A stretch of DNA of 64,000 bases from Dryomyza anilis (taxonomy: Eukaryota; Arthropoda; Insecta; Diptera; Dryomyzidae): contig OX638130.1 of the NCBI GenBank assembly GCA_951804985.1, forward strand, positions 37,596,894 to 37,660,893, given 5' to 3'. Shown here in pieces: positions 22,787 to 33,043 of the stretch (positions within the stretch are counted from its first letter, which is position 1; every line of letters begins with the position of its first letter). The position numbers and the translations under genes were made by a program. The notes beneath the pieces were generated by a model, which was not told the DNA's origin, ran no database searches, and saw nothing but the letters and a program-made list of their open reading frames with translations.

Positions 22787-23666
22787 GGATTTTGGTGAAC
22801 TGTTTTAGTTGGTCTATTGTTTCTTTTGGTTTTGAATTCGGAAACAAGGATGTTATCAGTCCACAGATTTGAGCTGATAACGGCCGCAGCATGTTCTTCC
22901 GCAATTGACAAAGTAAAAGATGCATGTGTTGGCCTGTTTCCGATTTTTTTACAAGAAATGTAGGTGTCAGTTGGCACGAGTTTATTCATTTTTATAAAAT
23001 TGGAAACATTCTCCGTTGTTGTGTCAGGCATCAACCGAGATAAAAAAATTCTTTTTAATTTTGGGATTGCCTTTAACGTTGAACTAACTGGTGTCTTACT
23101 ACTTGTGGTTGTTTTGGGCAGTGTAACTGCTATTAGTGATGGACTAATAGAAGGAACAGAAGGGGTAACAGAAGTGGTTTGGGAACTACGTTTAGCCTTA
23201 GGAGGACTTAAAGATTTATTATTATATTTTCGTTTGGGTTTTTTTTAACTTTTTTAGTTGAAGGTTCATTATCAGAGACTGATTCATTAATAAAAGCTGT
23301 ATTATCTTCAACACGGTCTGGCTTATTTGCGGTATCACTGATTTCTACTATTGAGCTAAATTCGTTTAACGAATTTAATATTTCACTGTAGTTTGAATTT
23401 AAAATACTAAGTTTTTCACCAAAGTTTTTAATTTTAACAAAAAAAACAGATGGAGAAAGAGGTCTACAAGTAGGACAGTACCACTGTAAACCTGAATGCA
23501 CTGAACATAAAAATTCAGTGCATCCAATAGAAATATTAGCACATGTAGCGTGGTACAATTGACCACAGGGACCAGAACAGGAAAACATTGAGTTTAAAAT
23601 GTTCTGACTTTTACATTTGTCCCTCAGTGAGCAGGCAGCGAAGTTTTCAACTGATAAGAAATCCAT
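22747..23666 (-). pseudogene. LINE ORF1 with PHD-like zinc finger
   Basis: The N-terminal frame (23,666-23,208) has the Cys/His spacing of a PHD finger: CSLRDKC, then CSGPCGQLYHATC, then WYCPTCR. A single-base shift in the A8 run near 23,241-23,248 separates it from the C-terminal frame (23,034-22,747), through a lysine/arginine-rich, NLS-like segment. PHD-type ORF1 proteins are known in CR1-group LINEs, where they bind RNA or chromatin. Confidence 0.75.
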
Positions 23667-24016
23667 AGTATAAAACTATCGAAAAACACAAAGTTAAGAA
23701 TTTAGTGCTAAAAAAAATTAAAAGGTACGCAAGGGTTAATGCTACTGATTTTGAACACACTAACAACACAACAAGAGTTTAGCGTAAACAAATATAGCAC
23801 AAAGAAGAATTGGAAAACACAAATAAACTAACAATAACAATTTACATGCAACAGAATTATTTTATGCAATTATTACAAAAAATGTGTGCAATTAGTTGAA
23901 TAATTGCACATTAACTATTGGTTAAATCAATTGTTAGACAATAATGTAAAACAATGTACACTACACTTTATAAAATTTATATTACTTTGTTTTAATTTTT
24001 AAATAACACTGTTCTA

Positions 24017-24577
24017 ATGTTTTGTCCAAAGTAGTTTACTATCTATAGCTAAGCCCAGATATTTTACTTCGTTAGACAGAGGAATAGTGACACCCTTAAG
24101 TACTGGTAGAGATAATCCTGTCATTATTCTTTTCCTAGTGAAGAGAACAATCCCTGTTTTGTGAGGGTTGACGGAAAGTACGTTTGCAGTACATCAGCTG
24201 TCAATTCGGTTCAATGAGTTTTGTGTTTTAACACAGACTTCATTGAGGGAAAAGCCTGTGGCAAGAATGGCAACATCATCTGCATAGGCCTGGGAATAGA
24301 CACCTGGTCCATCGAGATCGTTGACTAGAGAGTCAACCAGCATACACCAGAGCAGGGGGGAGAGAACGCCTCCTTGAGGACAACCTCTATTCACCCCTGC
24401 CATAATATACTGACCGCACTCCGCCTCAGAAGTGATGGTCCTAAACATTAGCATTGACCTTAGCCATTTGACCAATGTTTCATCTATTCCATGCCTTCTA
24501 GCTGCGTCACACATTCCATCAAAAGTCGCATTATCAAAAGCACCCTCGATGTCAACAAATATGCCCATCACGTACAT
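24017..24577 (-). pseudogene. LOA LINE copy 1: RT core
   Basis: The frame holds GIFVDIEGAFDNATF (motif A), GCPQGGVLSPLLW (motif B) and YADDVAILATG (motif C, Y-A-D-D). After about 24,194 a stop interrupts, and the EVKYLGL block follows up to the LINE insertion at 24,016. CPQGGVLSPLLW is typical of R1/LOA-type elements that also carry RNase H. Confidence 0.8.
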
Positions 24578-26208
24578 CTTCCTCTGAAAAGCATACTCGT
24601 TTCACAGGATTTTCCACGTTGGTAGGCATGTTGTCTTGATGATAGTGGGTATCTTGACAGCGATGTTTTTGTGATGTGCAGCTCAACTAGTCTTTCTAGA
24701 CACTTTAGTATGAAGGACATCATACTAATGGGTCTGAAGCTCTTGGCTATGGAATAGTCTTCTCTTCCAACTTTAGGAATGAAGGCTACTTTAACTAAAC
24801 GCCAGGATGTCGGAATGTATGCCCATGCGAGACTTGCTCTAAAGATCTTCTTTAGGCATGGCAGCAATTGGGTTATACCTTCCTTTAGCATGACTGGGTA
24901 GATGCCATCCGGTCCAGGTGACTTGAAGCCATCAAAAGCGGCCACTGCGAATTGGATAGCTTCATCGTACACAACCAATCTGGCAACCTGCCAGTCATGT
25001 TTTGTCACATTAGAGTTGTTATTGCAGTCCCCAGTGCTGGGATTACAAAGTGGCCCTATGTGGATTTGATTTCCCGGAAAGTGAGTCTCAACTAGGACAC
25101 TGAGTGTCTCTGTCTTAGACTCAGTATACGAGCCATCACGTCTCCGCAGTGAGTCCAGTCGAGCAGTTTGGTCTCTTTTAAGAAACTTGACCAATCTGCT
25201 AGTCTCACTGCAGGATTCGATGCTACTGCAGAAGTCTTTATGGGAAACACTTTTCGATTTACGAATTCTTTTCTTATACTCTTTCTGATTAGCTCGATAA
25301 AGAAACCAGTCAGATTCTAAGTTGCTCCTTAGGGCCCTATTTAGAAGCTTTCTGGAATCCTTGCGCAAGGTTTCAAGACAAGCGTTCCAGCAAGGAACGG
25401 GAGGTCTAGATAACGTTTTTCGTACCGGACATGTTCGTACAAAACTAGAATTTATGACATCGTTCATAACTTGAACGGACGTCTCAATACTTTCTTTGGT
25501 ACGAATTCTGACAGGAATATTGAGTGAATTCTCAAGTTCATGTCTGAAGCGAGCCCAGTTCGTTTTTCTAGGATTTCTTACCGTCATAGAGGGCAGCACC
25601 TCTCGGTCAGTAAGAAACTCGATATACCTGTGGTCCGATAAAGAATCTTCTATAAGAACCTTCCAGTTAAAGATTGACTCTCTCAGTCTACAGTTAGACA
25701 AAGTAAGGTCAATCACTTCCTGTCTTCTAGCAGTCACAAAAGTGGGTTTATTAACAGTGTTGTGAATGTTCAGATTGGATGTCATGATGAAGTCAAGGAG
25801 TCTGGTACCTCGTGCGTTGCATTTACTGCTGCCCCACACAGTGTGTTGAGCATTAGCGTCACAGCAAAGAATAAGGCCGGTCTCCTTAAGATCACAGTAC
25901 TCTATGAGCTCAACAATTGCCTTTCGCGGAGGAGGCAGTAGTGAGTCATAGGGGAAGTAGCCTGAGGCGACAATCAGATGTTTCCATCCACTATCGCTTT
26001 CATAGCTCACTTTGGCTGCCACCAGGTCTTGCCCACAGAATTGGTGAATTGGTAATTTGGTGACAGCAAAGTGTTTCGATACTTTAAAACAGCTTCTAGG
26101 CCTTGCGGCTTGTTCATCGTATAGTATGGTTTCACCACGTAGTTCACTAAGACCACAGATGCGTTTGTTATACACCCATGTTTCTTGAATAGCTGTGATG
26201 TGAGTAAT
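24568..26208 (-). CDS. LOA LINE copy 1: endonuclease and RT N-terminus
   Basis: This 535-codon open frame is the longest LOA fragment. It shows LILCCDANAQHTVWG (the GDxN-equivalent block), LSDHRYIEF (endonuclease C-terminal Asp-His), SPGPDGIYPVMLKEG (RT motif 1) and AKSFRPISMMSFILKCLERLV (motif 2). Upstream the frame is open to the truncation point, where HITAIQETWVYNKR is shared with copy 2. An indel near 24,590, after GKSCET, puts the RT core in another frame. Confidence 0.85.
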   Translation of the reverse strand: MTHITAIQETWVYNKRICGLSELRGETILYDEQAARPRSCFKVSKHFAVTKLPIHQFCGQDLVAAKVSYESDSGWKHLIVASGYFPYDSLLPPPRKAIVELIEYCDLKETGLILCCDANAQHTVWGSSKCNARGTRLLDFIMTSNLNIHNTVNKPTFVTARRQEVIDLTLSNCRLRESIFNWKVLIEDSLSDHRYIEFLTDREVLPSMTVRNPRKTNWARFRHELENSLNIPVRIRTKESIETSVQVMNDVINSSFVRTCPVRKTLSRPPVPCWNACLETLRKDSRKLLNRALRSNLESDWFLYRANQKEYKKRIRKSKSVSHKDFCSSIESCSETSRLVKFLKRDQTARLDSLRRRDGSYTESKTETLSVLVETHFPGNQIHIGPLCNPSTGDCNNNSNVTKHDWQVARLVVYDEAIQFAVAAFDGFKSPGPDGIYPVMLKEGITQLLPCLKKIFRASLAWAYIPTSWRLVKVAFIPKVGREDYSIAKSFRPISMMSFILKCLERLVELHITKTSLSRYPLSSRQHAYQRGKSCETSMLFRGRCT

Positions 26209-26232
26209 TTACTGAATAATTTACTGAATAAT

Positions 26233-27081
26233 TTACTGTGTTGTTTTGGACCGTGTTTGAACTGCTATAATTTCAGGATCTGAATATGGAATTCTACTTA
26301 AAGCATCTGCGTTTAAAGTCAAAATCATACTCAGACAATTTGTGTCTGAACGCGCTAACCTAGACGTCTGATCTTTGAGAATTGCTATATTACGTAATGG
26401 CTGATGATCCGTGAAAATTGTAAATGGTTTTCCTAATAAATATGCTCTAAAATTAATTGTTGCCCAGACTAGGGCTAAAAATTCCCTTTCAATTGTGGAG
26501 TAATTTTTTTCTGCTCCATTTAATGCTCTTCTAGCAAACGCTATTGGTCGGTCGCTCCCTACTTTGCCTTGCGATAGTACCGCGCCTATTGCTTCGTTAC
26601 TTGCAACTGTTGTAAAATCTGGATATGCGAGAATGGGTGGTGAAATTATTGATTCTTTTAATTTAATAAATGAACTTTGGCAATCGTCTGTCCAAGTGAA
26701 TTTAACATATTTTCTAAGTAATTTATTAATTGGTAATGATAATTTTTCCATTTTGCTTGTAAATTTTCTGTAATAATTAATTAATCCCAAAAACGCTTGC
26801 AATTCTTTTTTATTTCTCGGCACCGGAATATTTATTACGCATTCAACCTTAGAGGGATATGGCAGGACACCTAGCTCCGAACATTTATGTCCTAAATAGA
26901 TAACGTCGCGACGCAAAAACTGACATTTTTCTGTATTTAATTTTAGATTGTGTTCCCTTAATTTCTGCAATACTCTACTCAGCCTAAGCTCATGTTCAGC
27001 TAAATTTTTTCCGTACACCACTATATCATCAAGATAAACAAACCAATCGATACCCTGTAAACATGTTAACATGTGGTTCAT
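26233..27081 (-). pseudogene. pol: Gypsy C reverse transcriptase and RNase H
   Basis: The frame starts inside the RT palm: YLDDIVVYG (active site Y-L-D-D) near the start, then LGHKCSELGV and AFLGLINYYRKF (thumb). RNase H follows with a changed first motif ([18 protein letters not shown], where active elements have a Asp in the TDAS-type position), YSTIEREFLALVW and FTIFTDHQPL. Reverse transcription takes place in cytoplasmic particles. The frame ends just before the LOA LINE insertion. Confidence 0.8.
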
Positions 27082-27595
27082 TATTCTTTGGAAGGTAGCT
27101 GGTGCACCTGTTAAGCCTGTACTAAAAGCTGTTTTTTCTTTATCTCTTTCTTCTACTAGTTCTACTAATACCTGAAAAATAGAGATTGTGACCTAATTGG
27201 TGTAATATTTCGTCTATTCGAGGAATCGGATATACTTGTTTTATTGTCACGTCGTTCAATATACGCAAATTTATTACTAGCCTCAACTTTTTTTACCGTC
27301 CTTGCCGCTCTTTTTAGGAACCAGCAACTGAATTCCAGGGTGATATACTTGGCGATATAAAACCGTCATCTAACATTTTATTAACCTGTCTGTTAATTTC
27401 ATCTCTATGTGTGTGTGGCAATTTGTGTTGCTTTTGGTTTATCGGTGGCTGGTTCCACTGTATTGTTATTTCATGTTTAAGTGCTGGCGTGTATGTTAAT
27501 TCATCGCCGTCTAAATGAAAAACATCATGAGACGAAATACACAGATTTTGTAAAGATGTAATTTCGTCTTTATTTAAAGTTTCATCAATTTTCAT
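27082..27595 (-). pseudogene. pol: Gypsy C protease-RT linker and RT fingers
   Basis: The open part has HEITIQWNQPPINQ, HRDEINRQVNKMLDDGFI and SPWNS, the standard gypsy RT N-terminus. Several indels follow near 27,100-27,310, where gypsy D retains LVIDFRKLND and STLDLASGYHQV. Confidence 0.75.
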
Positions 27596-27802
27596 TTCCT
27601 CTAATAATTTGTTAATTCTGTTTGTAATGTTTACTGAATTTATGATATTTATTAAATATGATTAAAATTCGAAAATTTTGGTTTAAAAGTATTGTCTATT
27701 ATAATTTATTTTTCCGTAGCATTTAACACTGAAACATAAACTCTATTTTTGCTAACAATCGATATGCTTTTGCCCAAATATACTCCTAGACAAATTTATT
27801 GT

Positions 27803-28114
27803 TTATGTATTACTTAATACTATTGGAATTTTTGTTTTAAACGTTCTTGCTTGAATTTTAATTTGTTGATTGTAAAAAATATTTTGTATTTCTGTCTGCG
27901 ATTTCATTGGTAGCTTTATAATATGGTTTTTATGTTTATCAAAGAACGTTATTGTTTTGTCTATCGCATTTAATACTGATCGATTCCATAAATTGTCAAG
28001 TCCGATTCTACCATCAGCTGGTACGCCTTGTTCAAGTGACACTACGTGTAGCATTAAATTTAAGCGCCCTATGTTAGTTTCCCTGATTATAACTATTATT
28101 TCCTGCTGATTCAA
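27803..28114 (-). pseudogene. pol: Gypsy C protease C-terminal remnant
   Basis: The block SLEQGVPADGRIGLDNLWNR matches the second half of the protease in gypsy D. The catalytic Asp region is deleted between this and the gag frame, so the enzyme cannot be active. Confidence 0.65.
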
Positions 28115-28151
28115 ATTTTCTTTTCGCGTTGCAATTATCTATTTTATGCCC

Positions 28152-28478
28152 TTAGGTATCCCGCCATGCGTATACCATATTACTTGTATTATTTTCCGTG
28201 TTTCTATTATTTTTAGTATCATTATGTACAAAAGGTAATATACAATTGCCCATATTATTATTAGCACATCTCCAATTAGATTCGTGACCATAATTTCCAC
28301 ATTCGTAGCAGAAAGGCGTATTTTTCCTAATAATACAATCGTCCCTAGTATGCCCCAATTTACTATAAAATGAACATGTTGGAACATTCCTTTTATAGTT
28401 ACTTTTATTATTTATTTGTTGCAATTCATTTTCCGATTTGACGCTTGACTGTGTGTGTCTTAATTTAGTTTTTTCCAT
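28152..28478 (-). pseudogene. gag: Gypsy C gag C-terminus, two zinc knuckles
   Basis: The first knuckle reads CSFYSKLGHTRDDC, with the second Cys changed to Tyr. The second is FCYECGNYGHESNW, where the final Cys is not in the usual place. A frame break near 28,480-28,515 separates it from the capsid part. Confidence 0.7.
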
Positions 28479-28514
28479 ATAATTATATTCATCCTCTTCT
28501 GACCTTGGACTTCA

Positions 28515-29009
28515 CTACATAACAGCCTGTACATTTAAAGCTACTTCCAACAATGTATCTAATATTTCTGACTTATTACCCAACAGTACAACTTTTATCG
28601 TTGGATCCTTCACCCCTACTTTAAAAGAGATCAACAGTGAGCTCTGTAATTCCAATCTGAATATGTCATCCACACTAATCTGTTTACTGTATTTTTTACT
28701 TGCAATTTTCAAAGCCATGGATTGCAACTCATCTAATCGTCTTCCAAAAGCTCTCAAACTCTCTTCACTATTTTGAAAAGCATTTTTAATCTCTTCTAGT
28801 ACTGAATCTAAAGAAATTTCATTTAAATACGTATATTTTAACAACTCGTATAATTCTTCTATTTTTTGAAACTGTTTTGTCCTCACTAATTTATAGGCAT
28901 CGCCCTCCAAACGTAACATAACGCATTTAATAAATTCCTCACTATCTGATTCTTTAATTTTAAGTTTTGCTGTTTCACAACATTCAATAAATGTATATAA
29001 TTCTGTTTC
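28515..29009 (-). pseudogene. gag: Gypsy C gag capsid part
   Basis: The 134-codon open part extends upstream (28,920-29,009) with one break to the MITE insertion. It contains LEGDAYKLVRTKQF, SEESLRAFGRRLDEL and FKVGVKDPTIKVVLLG. The SLRAF region is the part deleted from units A and B. Confidence 0.75.
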
Positions 29010-29011
29010 TA

Positions 29012-29760
29012 CCCTGCAGTGAAATCTAAACTAGTAGCATAAATATGTAGTATTCAAATTAGTAACCATGTTTCTAGATCGGTAACTAGATAAAATGAAA
29101 ATCAGTTAAAAAAAATGTTTCGTTATGGACCGCGTCAAAATTGTCCAAAACAAAATAAATTTTGAAATAAAAATTATATTTCATTTATTTATTTTGTAGG
29201 AAACATCTTCCTTTTTAATTTTGTAGTAGGTTCCATCGTGCGATTTATTTTATTTCTTTTCGCCACGGACTTATACAATATAAAAAATAACCTATTTAAA
29301 AGGACCTTACAACCATGCCTTGGCTGCTGATAAAAAGCAGCGTTAGTCACTCTCTCCTTTGCTGTCCACCATCAAGTCTCATTTCAAGACTCTTCTTGAC
29401 TGGGGCAACTTGACCTAGACAGTGAAACCGTAAGATCTTGATAAGATCTTGATAAGCTTGACTATGTCAATTGTCGTCGAATAGATTACAGCTCTACTGT
29501 TCCAACTGGTATATAGTAACCAGTTTAAAGTAAGACTAAAGTAACTAGTTTATGGACTGACTGTAACAAATTAATCTATAGACTGATTAAAAGAAACTAG
29601 TTAAATGTAATGCAAGAGGAGACAATTGACACATCGTTGGACATGAGCATTGAAAAAATTACAGTTCATTGTATGAAAATGGGGTCGAATTTGGGCTCGT
29701 TGAGTGTCTACAGAGTACTAGTCCAATACTAGTATTCAACTAGTCCTTTACACTGCAGGG
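29012..29760. mobile_element. TA-flanked MITE inside gypsy C gag
   Basis: The terminal inverted repeats are CCCTGCAGTG at 29,012 and CACTGCAGGG ending at 29,760; subterminal ACTAGT copies lie near both ends. The flanking duplication is TA (29,010-29,011 and 29,761-29,762). Removing the element and one TA joins the gag codons in frame (ESPLL then ETELY), matching ESPSVKTELY in unit B. There is no ORF. TA duplication suggests Tc1/mariner-type mobilisation, though CCCT ends are not canonical. Confidence 0.85.
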
Positions 29761-29762
29761 TA

Positions 29763-29835
29763 ATAATGGAGATTCCGCTCCTGAAAAGTAAGGAACAACG
29801 TAATGAACGCGTTTCAATACATTTTCAGTTCCCAT
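29763..29835 (-). pseudogene. gag: Gypsy C gag N-terminus
   Basis: An ATG at 29,835 opens a short frame (MGTENVLKRV..., ending ...GAESPLL) that continues across the MITE site into the capsid frame. The coiled coil present in unit B is not visible upstream, so the N-terminus is either shorter or eroded. Confidence 0.55.
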
Positions 29836-30657
29836 TATTAGTGTTTCTTAATTTTCCATTTAATTAATTATATAGCTTTACCTTCTTATCAAAATTATTT
29901 ATTTTGTTTTTACTAGTTTCATATTAAATAAACTTTTAACCATTATTTAATTTATCTATTAAATTTTTTTCTACATTATTTATCTCATTTTTATGTTTCA
30001 TTATTTAAATTATTTAATGTATATTTCAAAATCATATCAACATATTATTAATGAATACTAAATTAATTTTTTTTTTTCCATTTAATTTTGTTGAAATTTA
30101 CCAGTTTTGTTATTTAGTTAATTTCGCAACATTATGAAAACATTGCTTATGTTATTATGTTATGTTATTCAATTTATTTAAATTCACAATTTTATTAATC
30201 ATTATCACTTAATATCTCAAACTATTATATATTGTGTCACAATTACTTTAAAAATGTTCTTCCATATATAAATTAATCAATTTTATAAAGCATTTAGTTT
30301 ATTTATTAAATTCCCTGATTTATCAAATTCTATCATTTATGTAATTCATTTCACAATTTTATTTCACAGTTTTATTAAAAGTTTATTTTATTCCACAATT
30401 TATTTCAAAATGTTCAATTGTTTTTTATTTTTTCAAATGTCAATTTTCATAATTCTATGATTGTTTAGCTTATTAAAATTCTCAAATATTTCTTTTGTTT
30501 TATATCACAAATTTTTATTTTTTACCGCTCACATTTTTTCCACTATTTTTCACAATACTCACAAATACAAACATATTTCCCTGATCCAAAATAGTTATTA
30601 CTTCTAATATTAATCTCCATCCAGTCTTTCTCGTCCCTTTTGATTTGATGTTCGGTT
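29836..30657 (-). other. AT-rich 5' leader of gypsy C
   Basis: About 0.8 kb of very AT-rich sequence without a frame lies between gag and the primer site, as expected for the untranslated leader of this group. Confidence 0.5.
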
Positions 30658-30677
30658 CGAAAACCGGCTGCGCCAAA
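30658..30677 (-). promoter_or_regulatory. Primer binding site, gypsy C
   Basis: The minus strand reads TTTGGCGCAGCCGGTTTTCG directly after the LTR end. It complements a tRNA-Ser-type 3' end (CCGGCTGCGCCA). Confidence 0.65.
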
Positions 30678-33043
30678 TGTTGTAACTAAATGTCGGTTGT
30701 CTTGGCGTGTAGCCAAATGTCGCAACGTTCCTTTTATACATACACATGATGTCCTACCCAAATTTCCAACATTGCACAGTGTGCCCAAACACTCTTAAAT
30801 CGGGTGAAATTCAGTATTGTGGGAACCACTCAACCGATTTTAAATTCTGGTGTAGACAATTTTGTATTTCGTATGGGAAATTATGCAAAACTAACATTGA
30901 ATTTGATTGAACATACACTCTAACAAAAAATGTTGGGAATTTACTACTATTATAGTTGGCAATAGATTACCTACAATTATAATAGTAAAATTCCGTCACA
31001 ATGAAATTGAAAAAAATCACACTAAAAATGCGTAAAATAAAAACTAAATATATATCGTTATTTCTCGCTAGAAAATGAAACAAAAAGGTATTTTTTTGGT
31101 ACTCGAGAAAAACTCATCACTGTTTGCAGTGAATGAGTGAAAAGTAATTTATAAATTGGTCGATTTTCATAGCTATTCTTAGCATGATAATCGATATTGA
31201 TACTTTACTTGTATTAAGTATTGCAAAATAAATGAAACGTAACAGCTAATTTATGTTTTTTACATATTCGGGGACATGCAAAATGTTCAGCGCAGTCATA
31301 TGTCACATGGCCGCTTCAGCATGTTTACGGAACACTTGCACACTTGTGGAAAGTTGCGTTAGATCCATTTACTTTGCAGTACTTAATAAAACACGAAACA
31401 AAATAAAACTTAATTCATTTGTATTAATCTTATTGTCTGCACCATTTAAGAACATTTTATCGAATGACAAAATGTGTATCTCCTAACGTTCATACGTATT
31501 TAACAGGGAAGAAAACACGCTACTTTCAACGTATTGTAAAAATTCCACGAAAGTAGCGACAAAAATTACGCGAATTTCATGAAATTATTAAAAACACACT
31601 ATTTATGGAGTACATTTCAGAAACACGCTCTGCAGCTGTTTTTGCAATACTTATTTTAACATATCACCAAAAAAAGCGTGAAATTTACTAAAATTATAGT
31701 AGTAATATTACAATCATTTTTTAGAGTGTATCTAAATAATAGTTTACCCTATCATCATGAAACTGTTGCCGATTAAATACTAACTTTATATACTTCGAAC
31801 TTATAAAAAATAATTTGGTTATATAAACATGTCACAGGTAGAAAGTCCTTTTAAAAAATTATGTTTAGAAAAATGTTTAGAACTAATTTATCTTTCAAAC
31901 TGCATACTTAAATTTTTACGTTGAGCTTTGAAAACTTTTTTGCAGGTGTGCAAAATCAAAATAAAATAAAAAAATACGAAATTTTGATGAAATATGATGT
32001 TAATTAATATGACATTTTTCACACATATGTACGTAAGGTAAATATATAAGTGTTTGGTATCATTTAAAAGAAAAGATTTCAAGGAATCTATGTGGTGAAT
32101 ATAAAGACAATCTGTATATAGTTTCTAAACACTTTTTTTTTGAAAAAAAGAAAAATAAAAAAAAAAAATTAGAAAAAAAAAGTTAAAATTTGATTGAATA
32201 TATCTAAGTAAGTATTAACCTTATCATCATGAAACTTTTACCTAATATACAATAGTTTTATGTACTTATGCTTCATTAAAACATTTTTAATAATATATTT
32301 ATTATATAATGAGATATACCGTTTTTAAAAATGAGTATTTTTGGAAAAAATGCTGCCCTGCACATATTCTTCGCCGGGCAATAAGTAAGAGTCAAAAATA
32401 AGTAGAAATAACTCGTCCTTAAAAATGCTTACTTAAAATTTGTCTTTCGACTTTGAAAACTTTTGTGCAGGGGGTCAAAGTAAAAAAAATGGTTTTCAGT
32501 TTATAATTTATGTGTTAATTGTTTATAAAGTCTCTTACACATATTTTGATTTCATGATAAAATGTACAATCTATGTAAAAATATGTAAAGTATAATCTTC
32601 AAAAATTTAAAAAAAAAATCATGTTCAATTCTATATCTTTAAAACTAAACAAGGTATTTTCTCATGTAAGCACATTTTTTTAGATTTTTTTTAGAATTTT
32701 AAAAATCGGATAACTTTTGGATTTTTTACAATTTTTGAAAATTTTTCATGAACAAATTTTCAACTTTACTGATTTTTATCTCCATAGCTATTAAAGATAC
32801 AAACTCCAATTTCAAAAATTAAGTTCTCTCTGTACAACAATTTTTAAAATCGGTTGAGTGGTTCCGACAATACTGAATTTCACCCGATTTAAGAGCGCTT
32901 GGGCACACTGTGCGTTGTAGTTCTATTTCTATTTATCAAAATAATTTAAACAAGTCTTTTCTTCTAAGACATACTTTTATTTAAACTAAAGTTCTGTTTT
33001 AATATTAACATTATTAAGTAATACGCCTTCATCGTCCAACTTT
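30678..33043 (-). repeat. Right (5') LTR of gypsy C, interrupted and truncated
   Basis: It starts TGTTGTAACTAAATGTCGG and follows the left LTR to 30,774, is split by a transposon (30,775-32,912), then resumes 'cgttgtagttct' and continues to about 33,043, where homology stops. About 300 bp of the LTR outer part is missing. Confidence 0.75.
30775..32912. mobile_element. Transib-like non-autonomous DNA transposon
   Basis: It has inverted termini of about 70 bp with few mismatches, both starting CACAGTGTGCCCAA. A 5-bp duplication flanks it: cattg at 30,770-30,774 and cgttg at 32,913-32,917. The left LTR of the same gypsy element gives the empty site ccaacgttgtag. Termini of the form CACWRTG and a 5-bp duplication are hallmarks of Transib and of the RAG lineage. 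The 2.1-kb body is AT-rich with no plausible transposase and has an internal repeat ('tatcatcatgaaact' near 31,752 and 32,224). Confidence 0.75.

Larger units (their letters stand above)
19859..24016 (-). mobile_element. CR1/Jockey-group LINE with PHD-finger ORF1
   Basis: This nearly full-length minus-strand LINE has a 5' UTR (about 23,667-24,016, AT-rich), ORF1 with a PHD-like finger, ORF2 with endonuclease and reverse transcriptase, and a poly(A) tail seen as a T run at 19,859-19,880. It sits inside the LOA-type LINE. Comparison with copy 2 of that LINE shows about 11 nt of target missing rather than duplicated. Confidence 0.8.
19096..26208 (-). mobile_element. LOA-type LINE, copy 1 (truncated at both ends)
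   Basis: The minus strand reads endonuclease, reverse transcriptase, RNase H. It starts inside the endonuclease near 26,208 and ends inside RNase H near 19,096. Copy 2 at 56,944-61,040 shows what is missing: ORF1, the first ~45 endonuclease codons and the 3' UTR. A second LINE interrupts it (19,859-24,016). Protein identity with copy 2 is very high over shared parts, so both are young relative to the gypsy elements. Confidence 0.8.
15134..33043 (-). mobile_element. Gypsy element C with nested insertions
   Basis: A minus-strand Ty3/gypsy element is bounded by a left LTR (15,134-15,656) and a right LTR that starts at 30,678 and is cut at 33,043. The order is LTR, primer site, gag, protease remnant, reverse transcriptase, RNase H, integrase C-terminus, 3' region, LTR. 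The span is inflated by a SINE, a LOA-type LINE containing another LINE, a MITE and a Transib-like transposon. It is closest to the 17.6/297 group by primer site and RT. Confidence 0.8.

Noticed and set aside
31253..31486. 77-codon ORF inside the Transib-like element
   Set aside because: Its composition is ordinary for AT-rich DNA and it has no transposase motif.
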